Source of the DNA: Leifsonia sp. CL147
GTDB lineage: Bacteria; Actinomycetota; Actinomycetes; Actinomycetales; Microbacteriaceae
Length of the DNA: 64,000 nt
Reading direction: 5' to 3'
NCBI RefSeq assembly: GCF_900114565.1
Contig: NZ_FOTM01000014.1
Span: 1 to 64,000, forward strand
Part shown: positions 33,731-42,071 of the stretch, one piece after another
How positions within the stretch are numbered: position 1 is the stretch's first letter
Layout: each line of letters begins with the position of its first letter
The notes under the pieces: generated by a model
What the model saw: the letters and a program-made list of their open reading frames with translations, nothing else
Database searches by the model: none
Told to the model about the DNA's origin: nothing
Made by a program: the position numbers and the translations under genes

Positions 33731-33761
33731 AAAGGGCCGGACTCTCGGAGTCCGGCCCTTT
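33731..33761 (-). terminator. Hairpin terminator for tRNA-His
   Basis: Perfect 14-bp arms AAAGGGCCGGACTC (33731-33744) and GAGTCCGGCCCTTT (33748-33761) with a TCG loop lie just after the 3' end of the minus-strand tRNA-His gene. The ends AAA/TTT suit both directions, so it may also stop reading from the array side. Confidence 0.9.
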
Positions 33762-33763
33762 GT

Positions 33764-33840
33764 TGGGGTGAGTAACGGGGCTTGAACCCGCGACCTCCTG
33801 GACCACAACCAGGCGCTCTACCAGCTGAGCTATACCCACC
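33764..33840 (-). tRNA. tRNA-His (anticodon GTG)
   Basis: On the minus strand: extra G at -1 (33840), acceptor GTGGGTA pairing with TACTCAC, D arm GCTC/GAGC, anticodon arm CCTGG TTGTGGT CCAGG with anticodon GTG, and T arm GCGGG TTCAAGC CCCGT. C73 and an encoded CCA follow at 33764-33766. The G-1 is the identity mark of tRNA-His. It lies upstream of its terminator and 47 bp from the orn stop, on the same strand as orn. Confidence 0.96.
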
Positions 33841-33887
33841 ACGGTCGCTGCCGGCCCGACCGGGCCGACGCAAGCAACTCAACGATT

Positions 33888-34511
33888 CTAGTACATCCGC
33901 GAAGACCATTTCTCCACGACACCGGCGGCGACGGCCTGGGTGTCTTCGGTGGTGGGGCCGGGAGGCGCCACGAACGCGGCGGACCGGTAGTAGTCGAGCT
34001 CGCGGATGGACTCGAGGATGTCGGCGAGGGCCCGGTGGCCGCCGTTCTTCTCCGGCGCGTTGAAGTAGATGCGCGGGAACCAGCGGCGCGAGAGCTCCTT
34101 GATCGACGACACATCGACGTTGCGGTAGTGCAGGTGGTTATCGAGGCGGGGCATGAACTTCGCGAGGAACATGCGGTCGGTCCCGATCGTGTTCCCGGCG
34201 AGGGGAGCCGTGCGTGCGGCCGGCGCGAACTTCAGCACGTACTCCAGCACCTCGTACTCGGCCTCGGCGAGGCTCTTGCCGTGCGGGATCTCGTCGATCA
34301 GACCGGATGTCGTGTGCATCTGCCGGACGAAGTCACCCATGTTCTCAAGGGCGGAGTCGTCGGGCTTGATGACGATGCTCAGTCCCGGGTCGAGGACAGT
34401 GAGCTCGAAGTCGGTGATCACGACCGCGATCTCGACGAGCTGGTCGACCTCGAGGTCGAGGCCGGTCATCTCGCAGTCGATCCAGACCAGTCGATCCGAG
34501 GAAGTAGCCAT
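33888..34511 (-). CDS. orn: Oligoribonuclease
   Basis: 3'-5' exonuclease that finishes RNA decay by degrading short oligoribonucleotides. DEDDh motifs are visible: LVWIDCEMTGLDLEVDQLVEIA (Asp, Glu), TIGTDRMFLAKFMPRLDNHLHYRNVDVSSI, and the last His/Asp in GGHRALADILESI. 207 aa is normal. The start MATSSDRLVW at 34511 is the usual one; the frame runs further to 34607 over non-coding sequence. Followed on the same strand by tRNA-His. Confidence 0.96.
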   Translation of the reverse strand: MATSSDRLVWIDCEMTGLDLEVDQLVEIAVVITDFELTVLDPGLSIVIKPDDSALENMGDFVRQMHTTSGLIDEIPHGKSLAEAEYEVLEYVLKFAPAARTAPLAGNTIGTDRMFLAKFMPRLDNHLHYRNVDVSSIKELSRRWFPRIYFNAPEKNGGHRALADILESIRELDYYRSAAFVAPPGPTTEDTQAVAAGVVEKWSSRMY

Positions 34512-34521
34512 AACAGGGAGT

Positions 34522-35367
34522 CTAGTGCGGGCCCCCGACAGCCCAGGTCTGCCTGCCGGCGCCCCGATCGAGCCGCTGCGGCACGGGCAGTTTGGGTCCC
34601 AGCCCATCGCCCGTGGAGACGTGCCGGAGCCGCCGGCCGACCCACGGGATGGCGTACACCCGCAACCACGTCCGGAACGGCAGGGAGTCCGGAGGAGGAG
34701 GAGCAGGCGCGGACGCGGCCGCAGCCGACTCCGCCGCCGACTCCGGACCCCTCACCTCGGCATAGGGCACCCCGAGCGTATGGGCGGCGTGCGCCGCGAG
34801 CAGCCGGTGACCGCGCGCGCTCAGGTGCACCCGGTCGGACGCCCACATCGCCGGATCCCGGAATTCGCGGACGCCCCACACATCCAGCACGGTCGCCCGC
34901 TGATCCCGCGCGATGCTCCAGATGTTGGCGTTGAAGACGGCCGCCCGGCCGCGGAAGGGTTTGAGGAAGAAGGCGAACTGCGGGTCGAAGATGTTCGCGA
35001 GCAGCACTGTCGTCCCCGACGCCCGCAGCGCACGGATGCCGCCCTCCAGCCGCGCAGCGAGCGCATCCGGGTCGGCGGCCGGACTCATCAGGTCGTTCCC
35101 GCCGATCATCACCGAGACGAGATCCGGCCCGAACTCGAGCGCGTGCGGGATCTGAGCATCCACCACATCGGCGATACGCCTGCCGCGCACGGCGAGGTTG
35201 GCGAACTCGAGTGAGGTCCCGGCCAGCCGGGCGTCCCCGTCGAGGATCCCGGCGAGACGGTCGGCCCAGCCCAGCCAGCCGTCCGGCTGTCCGGGCAGGG
35301 TGTCGCACAGGCCCTCGGTGAGCGAGTCTCCGAGGGCGACGTATCGCGTGAAGGTCGTTCGGCTCAC
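34522..35367 (-). CDS. SGNH/GDSL-family esterase
   Basis: Hydrolase of 281 aa with block I ALGDSLTEG (catalytic Ser), block II NLAVRG, block III GGNDLM and block V DRVHLSARGH (Asp and His). This arrangement suggests lipase/acyl-esterase activity on an unknown ester. No signal peptide, so cytoplasmic. A Pro/Ala-rich linker (about 210-235) precedes a short C-terminal segment. The GTG at 35367 gives the normal MSRTTFTRYVALGDS start; the frame extends to 35475. Located 10 bp upstream of orn, likely one transcript. Confidence 0.9.
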   Translation of the reverse strand: MSRTTFTRYVALGDSLTEGLCDTLPGQPDGWLGWADRLAGILDGDARLAGTSLEFANLAVRGRRIADVVDAQIPHALEFGPDLVSVMIGGNDLMSPAADPDALAARLEGGIRALRASGTTVLLANIFDPQFAFFLKPFRGRAAVFNANIWSIARDQRATVLDVWGVREFRDPAMWASDRVHLSARGHRLLAAHAAHTLGVPYAEVRGPESAAESAAAASAPAPPPPDSLPFRTWLRVYAIPWVGRRLRHVSTGDGLGPKLPVPQRLDRGAGRQTWAVGGPH

Positions 35368-35462
35368 GGGACGATTGTGCGGGCCGACACAGCGCCGCAG
35401 GGCCGGCGACAGCCTCCACCGCACGATGGTCGCCGCGATTTCGCCCGACGTACACTGGCGAT

Positions 35463-35765
35463 GTGGATTCGACACCGGCCGTTGCCCCGCAGGTCACCGG
35501 CGAAGCGCAACTGATTCTCTACACATCGGCGTTCTGCGAGCCGTGCATGCAGACCCGCGCGGTGCTCGCCGAAGCCGCTCGGCTGGCCCCCCGGATCGTC
35601 GTCACCGAGTTGGATGTGGCACGCCACGCCGAGCGCGCAGAGCAGGACAGCATCCGCTCGACACCGACGGTGATCGTCAGCGCAGCGAACGGCGACGAGG
35701 TGTTCCGGGCCGAAGGCGTGCCGACGCTGGCGCAGGTGCTGGCCGCGGCGGCAAAAGCTCTCTGA
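35463..35765 (+). CDS. Thioredoxin-like protein (CEPC motif)
   Basis: The 100-aa protein has a thioredoxin fold: strand LILYTSAF, active site CEPC, helix MQTRAVLAEAARLA, strand RIVVTELDV, then the cis-Pro region IRSTPTVIVS and GDEVFRAEG. The two active-site Cys suggest disulfide exchange. No signal peptide. It is followed 7 bp later by an MFS transporter, a linkage found in Microbacteriaceae but unexplained. Starts with GTG. Confidence 0.9.
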   Translation: MDSTPAVAPQVTGEAQLILYTSAFCEPCMQTRAVLAEAARLAPRIVVTELDVARHAERAEQDSIRSTPTVIVSAANGDEVFRAEGVPTLAQVLAAAAKAL

Positions 35766-35772
35766 GCGCGCC

Positions 35773-37020
35773 ATGGCGTCGACCGGACTCGGTGCGAACT
35801 ACGGGAAGCTGTGGACTTCCGCAGGATTCTCTAACCTCGCCGACGGAGCGATGAAGGTGGCCCTCCCGCTGGTGGCGGTCCGCTACACGGACTCCCCCGC
35901 GGTGATCGCTGGGCTCACGTTCGCATTCACCCTGCCGTGGCTGCTCTTCGCGCTCACGGCCGGCGCGTTGGCCGACCGGCTCGACCGCAGGCGGCTGATG
36001 CTCGTCGCCAATCTCGCCCGCGCCTTCTTCCTCGCGTGTCTGACGGCCGCATCCCTCGCCGGGGCCACCTCGATCTGGCTGCTCTATGCGGCGGCGGTCT
36101 GCGTCGGCGTAGCGGAAACGGTCTACGACACGTCCTCGCAGTCGATCCTGCCGCAACTGGTCGCGCGGGATCAGTTGTCGCGGGCGAACGGGCGCCTCTA
36201 CGCGGCCGAGCTGACGGCCAACCAGTTCATCGGCCCTCCCCTCGGCGGATTCCTCGTCGCGGCCGGCGTCGTGTTCGCCTTCGGGACGCCGGTGCTGCTC
36301 TGGGTGGCTGCCATCGGGATGCTGCTGGTCCTTCGCGGACGCTTCAGCGCCCGGCGCACGGAGCGGACCACGATCCGCGCAGATATCGCAGAAGGCTTGC
36401 GTTACCTGGGCAGCAGCACGCTGCTGCGCACGCTCGCCATCATGGTGGGCGTCTTCAACTTCGCCAGCTCGGCGGTCTTCACCGTGTTCGTGCTCTACGC
36501 CGTCGGGCCGCATTCGGCCATGAAGCTGAGCGACCCTGCGTACGGCCTGCTGCTCACCGCATCCGCCCTCGGAAGCGTCATCGGGACCTTCCTGGCCGAG
36601 CCGGCGGAGCGGATCCTCGGACGCTCGCGGGCCCTCCTGCTGACGGTCGCCGGCTCGCTGCTCGCCGTCGCGACGCCCGGTTTCACCGCCGATCCGTTCA
36701 TCATCGGAGCCGGCCTGCTGATCGGTGGCATCACCGTCTCGGTCTGGAACGTCATCACCGTGTCCCTGCGCCAGCGCGTCACGCCGACGCGGCTCCTGGG
36801 CCGGCTGAACAGCGCCTACCGGCTGCTCGCCTGGGGCACGATGCCGCTCGGCGCAGCCGTCGGCGGCCTCATCGGGCAGCTGTTCGGCGTGCACTGGGTG
36901 TTCCTCGCAATGGGCGCTCTCGTCGTGCTCCTGCTCATCCCGATGCTGTGGATTTCGGACCGCCGAATGGATGACGCCGAAGCCGCCGCCGAGGCCGAAG
37001 AGTCGTCCGTCGACGGCTGA
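35773..37020 (+). CDS. MFS transporter
   Basis: Twelve-span major facilitator protein, 415 aa, with the loop GALADRLDRRRLMLVANLAR after the second span and the MFS_3-like VAETVYDTSSQSILPQLV. The later half shows LLIGGITVSVWNVITVSLRQR, typical of macrolide or siderophore exporters. It lies 7 bp after the thioredoxin-like gene and is probably co-transcribed. The acidic C-terminus ends EESSVDG. Substrate unknown. Confidence 0.92.
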   Translation: MASTGLGANYGKLWTSAGFSNLADGAMKVALPLVAVRYTDSPAVIAGLTFAFTLPWLLFALTAGALADRLDRRRLMLVANLARAFFLACLTAASLAGATSIWLLYAAAVCVGVAETVYDTSSQSILPQLVARDQLSRANGRLYAAELTANQFIGPPLGGFLVAAGVVFAFGTPVLLWVAAIGMLLVLRGRFSARRTERTTIRADIAEGLRYLGSSTLLRTLAIMVGVFNFASSAVFTVFVLYAVGPHSAMKLSDPAYGLLLTASALGSVIGTFLAEPAERILGRSRALLLTVAGSLLAVATPGFTADPFIIGAGLLIGGITVSVWNVITVSLRQRVTPTRLLGRLNSAYRLLAWGTMPLGAAVGGLIGQLFGVHWVFLAMGALVVLLLIPMLWISDRRMDDAEAAAEAEESSVDG

Positions 37021-37368
37021 CACGCACACGACCTTCCCAGGTTCTATGCCTGACCTGTCCAGAAACAGCACCTAGGGTCGGTCGGCGACGGCATCGACAG
37101 CCGTCCGTGCCGCGCAGGTGCGCATCCAGTCCCCCGAACCCGAATACCCGAGGCGCTTCGACGCCCGTTCCTGGATGCTCACCGTTTCGATCGCACGGCA
37201 CACCCGCGCTGCACGTTGCGCCTTCCGGACCACGGGTCCACCGGGTGCTTTCGCGCGTGCTCCGCGATTGTCAGCCCGCAGGACCCTCCCGAGAAGTCCG
37301 GGTCCGGACGTGTGCGCGCCCCACCGGTGCAGCGTGCGTCAGCCGGGGAAACCCTACCCAGGAAAAGC
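37021..37368. other. Long leader upstream of the secreted transglycosylase-like gene
   Basis: No gene is apparent. The stretch is a long untranslated leader for the gene at 37369 and may contain a regulatory RNA; a piece near 37345 reads CCGGGGAAACC, but I could not assign a known riboswitch. An in-frame ATG at 37216 would give a 51-residue basic extension that does not look coding. Confidence 0.5.
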
Positions 37369-38181
37369 ATGCTGAGTTCCCTCCTCACCTCCGTAAAAAA
37401 TAGCCCCGTCCCCCTCAGTCGCGTCATCTCCGGCGCCGCCGCCGTGATCATCGGCGCCAGCCTCCTCGCTCCCTCGATCGCCCAGGCGCAGCAGCAGGAG
37501 CAGCACAGTGAGCAGGTGACCCGCCAGCTCTCCCAAGCCAATGGGATGCAGCACGAGCAGCTCTCCGTCTACGACTCGATCGTGCGCGACCGCCTCCAGA
37601 GCGAGGCGGAGACGACGTTGAGCGGCGCGCAGGCGACCGTCGCCGCTTACCAGTCCAAGGCGGACGCGTCGGCTGCGAAGACCGCGATCGCGGGCCTGAG
37701 CAACTTCACCAGGCTGGACGACTCGAAGCTGCGCAGCAGCATCGACGCCACGCAGGCCGCCTCCGACAAGCTCGCCGCAGCAGCCGCAGAGGCGGACCGC
37801 CGCGCCGCCGCTGCAGCAGCTGCCGCAGCGGCCGCCGCTCAGGCAGCCGCCGCCGCGCAGCAGAACGCGAACACGCCGGACGCCGCCAAGGCCACCGCCG
37901 CCGCCATCGCCTCCAGCCAGTACGGCTGGGGTTCCGACCAGTTCCAATGCCTCCAGCAGCTGTGGCAGCGCGAGTCGCAGTGGAACTACCAGGCGATGAA
38001 CCCGGGCAGCGGCGCGACGGGCATCCCGCAGGCGCTCCCCGGCAGCAAGATGGCGGCCTTCGGCACCGACTGGGCCACCAACGCCACCACCCAGATCAAG
38101 TGGGGACTGGACTACATCGCCCGCGGCTACGGCACGCCATGCGGGGCGTGGGGTCACTCCGAGTCGTACAACTGGTATTGA
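37369..38181 (+). CDS. Secreted lytic-transglycosylase-like protein
   Basis: Cell-wall-associated protein of 270 aa. Signal peptide: VISGAAAVIIGASLLAPSIAQA with a cleavage site after AQA. A Gln-rich start, then a long coiled-coil-like helical part ends in an Ala-rich run (about 150-170) made of AAA(A) and AEADRRAA repeats. The C-terminal domain (QYGWGSDQFQCLQQLWQRESQWNY ... GIPQALPGSKMAAFGTDW) has the SLT-type catalytic Glu in RESQW and resembles aggregation-promoting-factor domains. It should cleave or bind peptidoglycan. The ATG has AGGAAAAGC upstream. Confidence 0.88.
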   Translation: MLSSLLTSVKNSPVPLSRVISGAAAVIIGASLLAPSIAQAQQQEQHSEQVTRQLSQANGMQHEQLSVYDSIVRDRLQSEAETTLSGAQATVAAYQSKADASAAKTAIAGLSNFTRLDDSKLRSSIDATQAASDKLAAAAAEADRRAAAAAAAAAAAAQAAAAAQQNANTPDAAKATAAAIASSQYGWGSDQFQCLQQLWQRESQWNYQAMNPGSGATGIPQALPGSKMAAFGTDWATNATTQIKWGLDYIARGYGTPCGAWGHSESYNWY

Positions 38182-38246
38182 TCCGCGGTTAGCCACCGGC
38201 ACGTCTGCCGGCGGGCGTGCGAGCGCCCGCCGGTAGACTTCCCCGG

Positions 38247-38624
38247 GTGAGCAGCAGCGGCGACCGCGGGCCGGGACTCCGGCTCGACCAGGAGGCCTTC
38301 GAGGCCCTCGTCACGGACGAGCTCGACCAGCTGCCGGACGAGATGGTCGATGGCCTCGACAACATCGTGTTCATCGTCGAGGACCGCCCGGAGGACGGCT
38401 CGCTCGACCTCCTCGGCCTCTACGACGGCGTCGCGCTCACCGAGCGCGACACGTACGGCTTCGGCGAGATGCCCGACCGTATCGTGCTGTACCGGGAGCC
38501 GTTGCTCGCGATCTGCGCGGACGAGGACGAACTGCGCGACGAGATCCACATCACCCTCGTCCACGAGATCGCGCACTACTACGGCATCGACGACGACCGG
38601 CTCCACGATCTCGGCTGGGCGTAG
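38247..38624 (+). CDS. Zincin-like metallopeptidase (MMP37-type, cytoplasmic)
   Basis: The 125-aa protein has HEIAHYYGIDDDRLHDLGW, a HExxH zinc motif with a third ligand Asp or His downstream, preceded by the long strand-helix FEALVTDELDQLPDEMVDGLDNI and LGLYDGVALTERD. This small family occurs in many Actinobacteria and Proteobacteria and is thought to be a metalloprotease of unknown substrate. The GTG at 38247 is used; upstream in-frame codons to 38217 lack a good signal. Convergent with the AT-rich pair at 38647. Confidence 0.85.
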   Translation: MSSSGDRGPGLRLDQEAFEALVTDELDQLPDEMVDGLDNIVFIVEDRPEDGSLDLLGLYDGVALTERDTYGFGEMPDRIVLYREPLLAICADEDELRDEIHITLVHEIAHYYGIDDDRLHDLGWA

Positions 38625-38646
38625 CCGGTGATTCACTGATGGGGGT

Positions 38647-39075
38647 CTATTTGACTACCGCGATCCCGGACGAACTCTGGGACGGGATCACGTAATACAC
38701 AAGCACCGTGCCGCGGAAGCCCACCTGCTCGAGCGGACCCGTCACTCCGCACAGAACAATCGCCTGGCTTCCAGGAAGCCTGCTGTAGTTGCCGTCCTTC
38801 GATGGGTCGCCTCCAGCAGAAATTGTTAGCTGTTTGGCGTCTTCGAGTGTCGACGCAAGGGCTCCGACCAGACGCAGACCCTTCTTGGTCGCCATATTGT
38901 CCTTGTAGAACGTCTCGCATGCGCCGCGCGCCGCCCCATTCGAAACCCCTGCGCTCATGACGGAGTCAACCGTCACTTTTGAAGGGGAGCCACAGGCGGA
39001 AAGAAGAAGTGCGGCCGCAAGGGCAGCTACCGCGCATAGGCTGCGCTGACCAGCTCTACTTCTTTTGGCGAACAT
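38647..39075 (-). CDS. AT-rich lipoprotein of unknown function
   Basis: The 142-aa protein starts MFAKRSRAGQRSLCAVAAL with a signal peptide and lipobox LLSACGSPS, so it is lipid-anchored outside the cell. The mature part (VTVDSVMSAGVSNGAARG then KKGLRLVGALASTLED and GFRGTVLVYYV) shows no family I know. Its base composition is more AT-rich than the neighbours. The start overlaps the end of the upstream gene by about 20 bp, so the two are one cassette and were probably acquired together. Confidence 0.7.
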   Translation of the reverse strand: MFAKRSRAGQRSLCAVAALAAALLLSACGSPSKVTVDSVMSAGVSNGAARGACETFYKDNMATKKGLRLVGALASTLEDAKQLTISAGGDPSKDGNYSRLPGSQAIVLCGVTGPLEQVGFRGTVLVYYVIPSQSSSGIAVVK

Positions 39076-39358
39076 AGACTTGAACCACAAACGGATAGTA
39101 TCCCTGTCCTGGCTGAAGATCCGAGGGACTTAGGTCAGCACCCTTGATGCCGCTCGGGATTCCTACATTGTCGAATGGGGTTCCTGTCGCTTTTACCGAG
39201 AAGTGTTCCTTCATACAAGTATCTGGCCCCATGCACCCGATCAGGGCACTGGGGTAAAGGGGGAAACTAGCCGATCCTCCAGGCAGGATGGCGGCCGCTC
39301 CAGACTTTTCGTACGGCAGGTGCGAAAACACGTCGTCTGGATCAATTGAGTCCCCCAT
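39056..39358 (-). CDS. AT-rich uncharacterised protein, 100 aa
   Basis: No family recognised. MGDSIDPDDVFSHLPYEKSG leads to a short soluble protein with a C-terminal VVQVYVRQKK. Two Cys occur in IGCMGPDTCMK. No signal peptide is visible in this reading, so a link to the lipoprotein encoded downstream (overlap about 20 bp) is by operon only. The start overlaps no other gene and faces the ATP-grasp gene in the divergent direction. Composition suggests transfer. Confidence 0.6.
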   Translation of the reverse strand: MGDSIDPDDVFSHLPYEKSGAAAILPGGSASFPLYPSALIGCMGPDTCMKEHFSVKATGTPFDNVGIPSGIKGADLSPSDLQPGQGYYPFVVQVYVRQKK

Positions 39359-39468
39359 GAACGCTTGGATTTCCTACGGTCATGGTGGCGGAAGAGCGCT
39401 GGAGGCGTGCCGGACAGTCGCAACACCGCCGAAACGCGGTCGAAATGCGTCGCCGATAGCGTCTGGCC

Positions 39469-41151
39469 ATGGGCGAGTTGTTCGGTGGGTACGCGACCGC
39501 GGCGTCCCGCCGGAGGCGGGGCCGCGAGGCGCCCTTCGACGAGATGTTCGCCGACGCGGCCGCTGCGGGCGGCGGAACGCGCCCGGCCTACCGGGAGCTC
39601 TTCGCGGCGCTCGCCTCGATGACCCAGGAGGAGCTGCGGGGGCGGACGGATGCGCTGGCCAGCTCTTATCTCGCGCAGGGCGTGACATTCGACTTCGCCG
39701 GCGAGGAGCGGCCGTTCCCGCTCGACGCCGTGCCGCGCGTGATCGAGCAGCACGAGTGGGCCCACGTCGAGGCGGGCGTGAAGCAGCGTGTGCGCGCGCT
39801 GGAAGCGTTCCTCAGCGACGTGTACGGCGACCAGAACGCTGTCCGGGACGGCGTTGTCCCTGCCGGCATCATCACCTCCTCCGCGCACTTTCACCGCGCG
39901 GCGGCCGGGATCGCGACGGCCAACGGCGTCCGCATCCAGGTCGCCGGCATCGACCTGATCCGCGACGAGCGCGGGGCGTGGCGCGTGCTCGAGGACAACG
40001 TCCGCGTCCCGAGCGGCGTGAGCTACGTCATCTCCAACCGGCGCGTGATGGCGCAGACCCTGCCCGAGCTGTTCACGTCGATGCGCGTGCGCCCGGTCGG
40101 CGACTACCCGTACCGGCTGCTGCAGGCGCTCCGGGCCAGCGCCCCCGGCGGCATGGAGAACCCCAACGTGGTGGTGCTGACGCCGGGCGTCTACAACTCC
40201 GCGTACTTCGAGCACACCCTCCTGGCCCGGCTGATGGGGGTGGAGCTGGTGGAGGGACGCGACCTGTTCAGCTCGGGCGGACACGTCTGGATGCGCACCA
40301 CCTCCGGCCCGCAGCGCGTGGACGTGATCTACCGGCGTATCGACGACGACTTCATCGACCCGCTGCAGTTCCGTGTGGACTCCGTCCTCGGCACGCCGGG
40401 CCTCATGCTCGCCGCGCGCCTCGGCAACGTGACGATCGCCAACGCGATCGGCAACGGCGTCGCCGACGACAAGCTGGTCTACACCTACGTGCCGGACCTC
40501 ATCCGCTACTACCTGGCCGAGGAGCCGATCCTGCCGAACGTGGACACCTGGCGGCTCGAGGAGCCGGAGGCGCTCGCGGAGGTGCTGGACCGGCTCGACG
40601 AACTCGTCGTGAAACCGGTCGACGGCTCCGGCGGCAAGGGCCTGGTGATCGGGCCGGACGCTTCCCGCCGAGAGCTCGCCGAGCTCCGTGCACGCCTGAT
40701 CGCCGACCCGCGCGGGTGGATCGCCCAGCCGTTGGTCGAGCTGTCCACCATCCCGACGCTCGTGGACGACGGGATGCGCCCCCGGCACGTCGACCTCCGC
40801 CCGTTCGCGGTCAACGACGGCCGCGACGTCTGGGTGCTCCCCGGAGGCCTCACCCGCGTCGCGCTGGCGGAGGGCCAGCTCGTGGTCAACAGCAGCCAGG
40901 GCGGCGGGTCGAAGGACACCTGGGTCGTCGGAGCCCACACGATCGGCGACCCGGGCGACGGCACCTCGGAGCGGCACGGCGGTCAGGCTCCGGAGGCGCC
41001 TCAACGTGTCGCTGGGCTCGTCGCGGAGCAGGCCGCACGGCCGGCCTCCACGGTGCCCCCGGCGCAGCGGGCGCCCGACCACTCCGCGGAGGACGCGCCG
41101 CGCAGCGACCAGCAGCAGCAACAACAACAGACCGGGGAGGCCGCATGCTGA
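39469..41151 (+). CDS. Circularly permuted type-2 ATP-grasp protein
   Basis: ATP-dependent ligase of about 560 aa whose domains are in permuted order. The pattern FHRAAAGIATANGVRIQVAGIDLIRDERGAWRVLEDNVRVPSGVSY gives the acidic Mg/ATP residues, and VDGSGGKGLVIG and RHVDLRPFAVN complete the grasp. The family is predicted to join an amine to a carboxyl, making peptide-like tags or capping groups, with the alpha-E and transglutaminase proteins encoded directly after it. The C-terminal 60 residues are low complexity and end in a run of seven Gln from CAG/CAA repeats. Stop overlaps the next start by 7 bp. Confidence 0.92.
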   Translation: MGELFGGYATAASRRRRGREAPFDEMFADAAAAGGGTRPAYRELFAALASMTQEELRGRTDALASSYLAQGVTFDFAGEERPFPLDAVPRVIEQHEWAHVEAGVKQRVRALEAFLSDVYGDQNAVRDGVVPAGIITSSAHFHRAAAGIATANGVRIQVAGIDLIRDERGAWRVLEDNVRVPSGVSYVISNRRVMAQTLPELFTSMRVRPVGDYPYRLLQALRASAPGGMENPNVVVLTPGVYNSAYFEHTLLARLMGVELVEGRDLFSSGGHVWMRTTSGPQRVDVIYRRIDDDFIDPLQFRVDSVLGTPGLMLAARLGNVTIANAIGNGVADDKLVYTYVPDLIRYYLAEEPILPNVDTWRLEEPEALAEVLDRLDELVVKPVDGSGGKGLVIGPDASRRELAELRARLIADPRGWIAQPLVELSTIPTLVDDGMRPRHVDLRPFAVNDGRDVWVLPGGLTRVALAEGQLVVNSSQGGGSKDTWVVGAHTIGDPGDGTSERHGGQAPEAPQRVAGLVAEQAARPASTVPPAQRAPDHSAEDAPRSDQQQQQQQTGEAAC

Positions 41152-42071
41152 GCCGCATCGCCTCCTCCCTGTTCTGGATCGGCCGCTACATCGAGCGGAG
41201 CGACGGCACCGCGCGCATCCTGGACGTGCACCTGCAGCTCCTCCTCGAGGACCCCTGGATCGACGAGGACAGCGCCTGCCGCTCCCTGCTCGGGGTCATG
41301 GGGAGTCCCGCACCGGAGGCCGCGATCGTCCGGGAGGACGTGCTCCGCATCCTCGCCGTCGACCGCGCGGCGCCGGCCTCCATCGTGTACTCGCTCGGGT
41401 CGGCGCGGGAGAACGCGCGGCGCGCCCGCGAGATCATCTCCACGGAGCTGTGGGAGTGCCTCAACACCACGGCCGCTCGGATGCCCCGCCGGGTGACCAG
41501 CGACAAGGTGCACGAGTTCTTCAGCTGGGTGCGGGAGCGGACCGCCCTCGCCGTCGGCCTCATGGAGTCGGGCGCGAGCCGCGACGAGGCGTGGCACTTC
41601 TTCACGCTCGGCCGCAGCCTGGAGCGCGCCGACATGACGGCCCGGCTGCTCGCGACGCGTTCGCTGACGGAGGCGAGCGGGCCGAGCTGGACGACGCTCC
41701 TGCGCTCGTGCGGCGCGTACGAGGCGTACCTGCGCACCTACCGCGGAGTGCCGTCGGCGCGGAACGCGGCCGAGTTCCTCCTGCACGACAGGCTGTTCCC
41801 GCGGTCGATCCTGTACTCGGTCGCCCGAGCGGTCGACAGCCTGGCCGAGATCGAGCCGCGGCTGGAGCGGGTCGGGGTCTCGGATCAGGCGGCCCGGATG
41901 CTGGGTCAGGTGCGCAGCGAGCTGGAGTTCCGGCCCGTCGCCGACGTGCTCGACGACCTCCCGGCGTTCATGTCGGCCATCCAGGAGGCGACGAGCGCGG
42001 CGACCACGGCGGTCGCCCTCCGCTACTTCCCGGAGAGCGCCGCCCCGAGCTGGACGGGGGAACGGGCATGA
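41145..42071 (+). CDS. Alpha-E domain protein
   Basis: The 308-aa protein is almost all alpha-helical and begins MLSRIASSLFWIGRYIERSDGTARIL, the alpha-E hallmark. It has no known catalytic residues and is thought to work with the linked ATP-grasp and transglutaminase-like proteins, perhaps as a scaffold or substrate binder. Conserved blocks AWHFFTLGRSLERADMTARLL and VPSARNAAEFLLHDRLFPRS are present. Its stop and the next start overlap as ATGA, and the ATG overlaps the preceding stop, so three proteins are made together. Confidence 0.93.
   Translation: MLSRIASSLFWIGRYIERSDGTARILDVHLQLLLEDPWIDEDSACRSLLGVMGSPAPEAAIVREDVLRILAVDRAAPASIVYSLGSARENARRAREIISTELWECLNTTAARMPRRVTSDKVHEFFSWVRERTALAVGLMESGASRDEAWHFFTLGRSLERADMTARLLATRSLTEASGPSWTTLLRSCGAYEAYLRTYRGVPSARNAAEFLLHDRLFPRSILYSVARAVDSLAEIEPRLERVGVSDQAARMLGQVRSELEFRPVADVLDDLPAFMSAIQEATSAATTAVALRYFPESAAPSWTGERA

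Noticed and set aside
37021-37368. c-di-AMP (ydaO-type) riboswitch
   Set aside because: Only a GGGGAAACC-like piece is present; the other conserved blocks are not seen.
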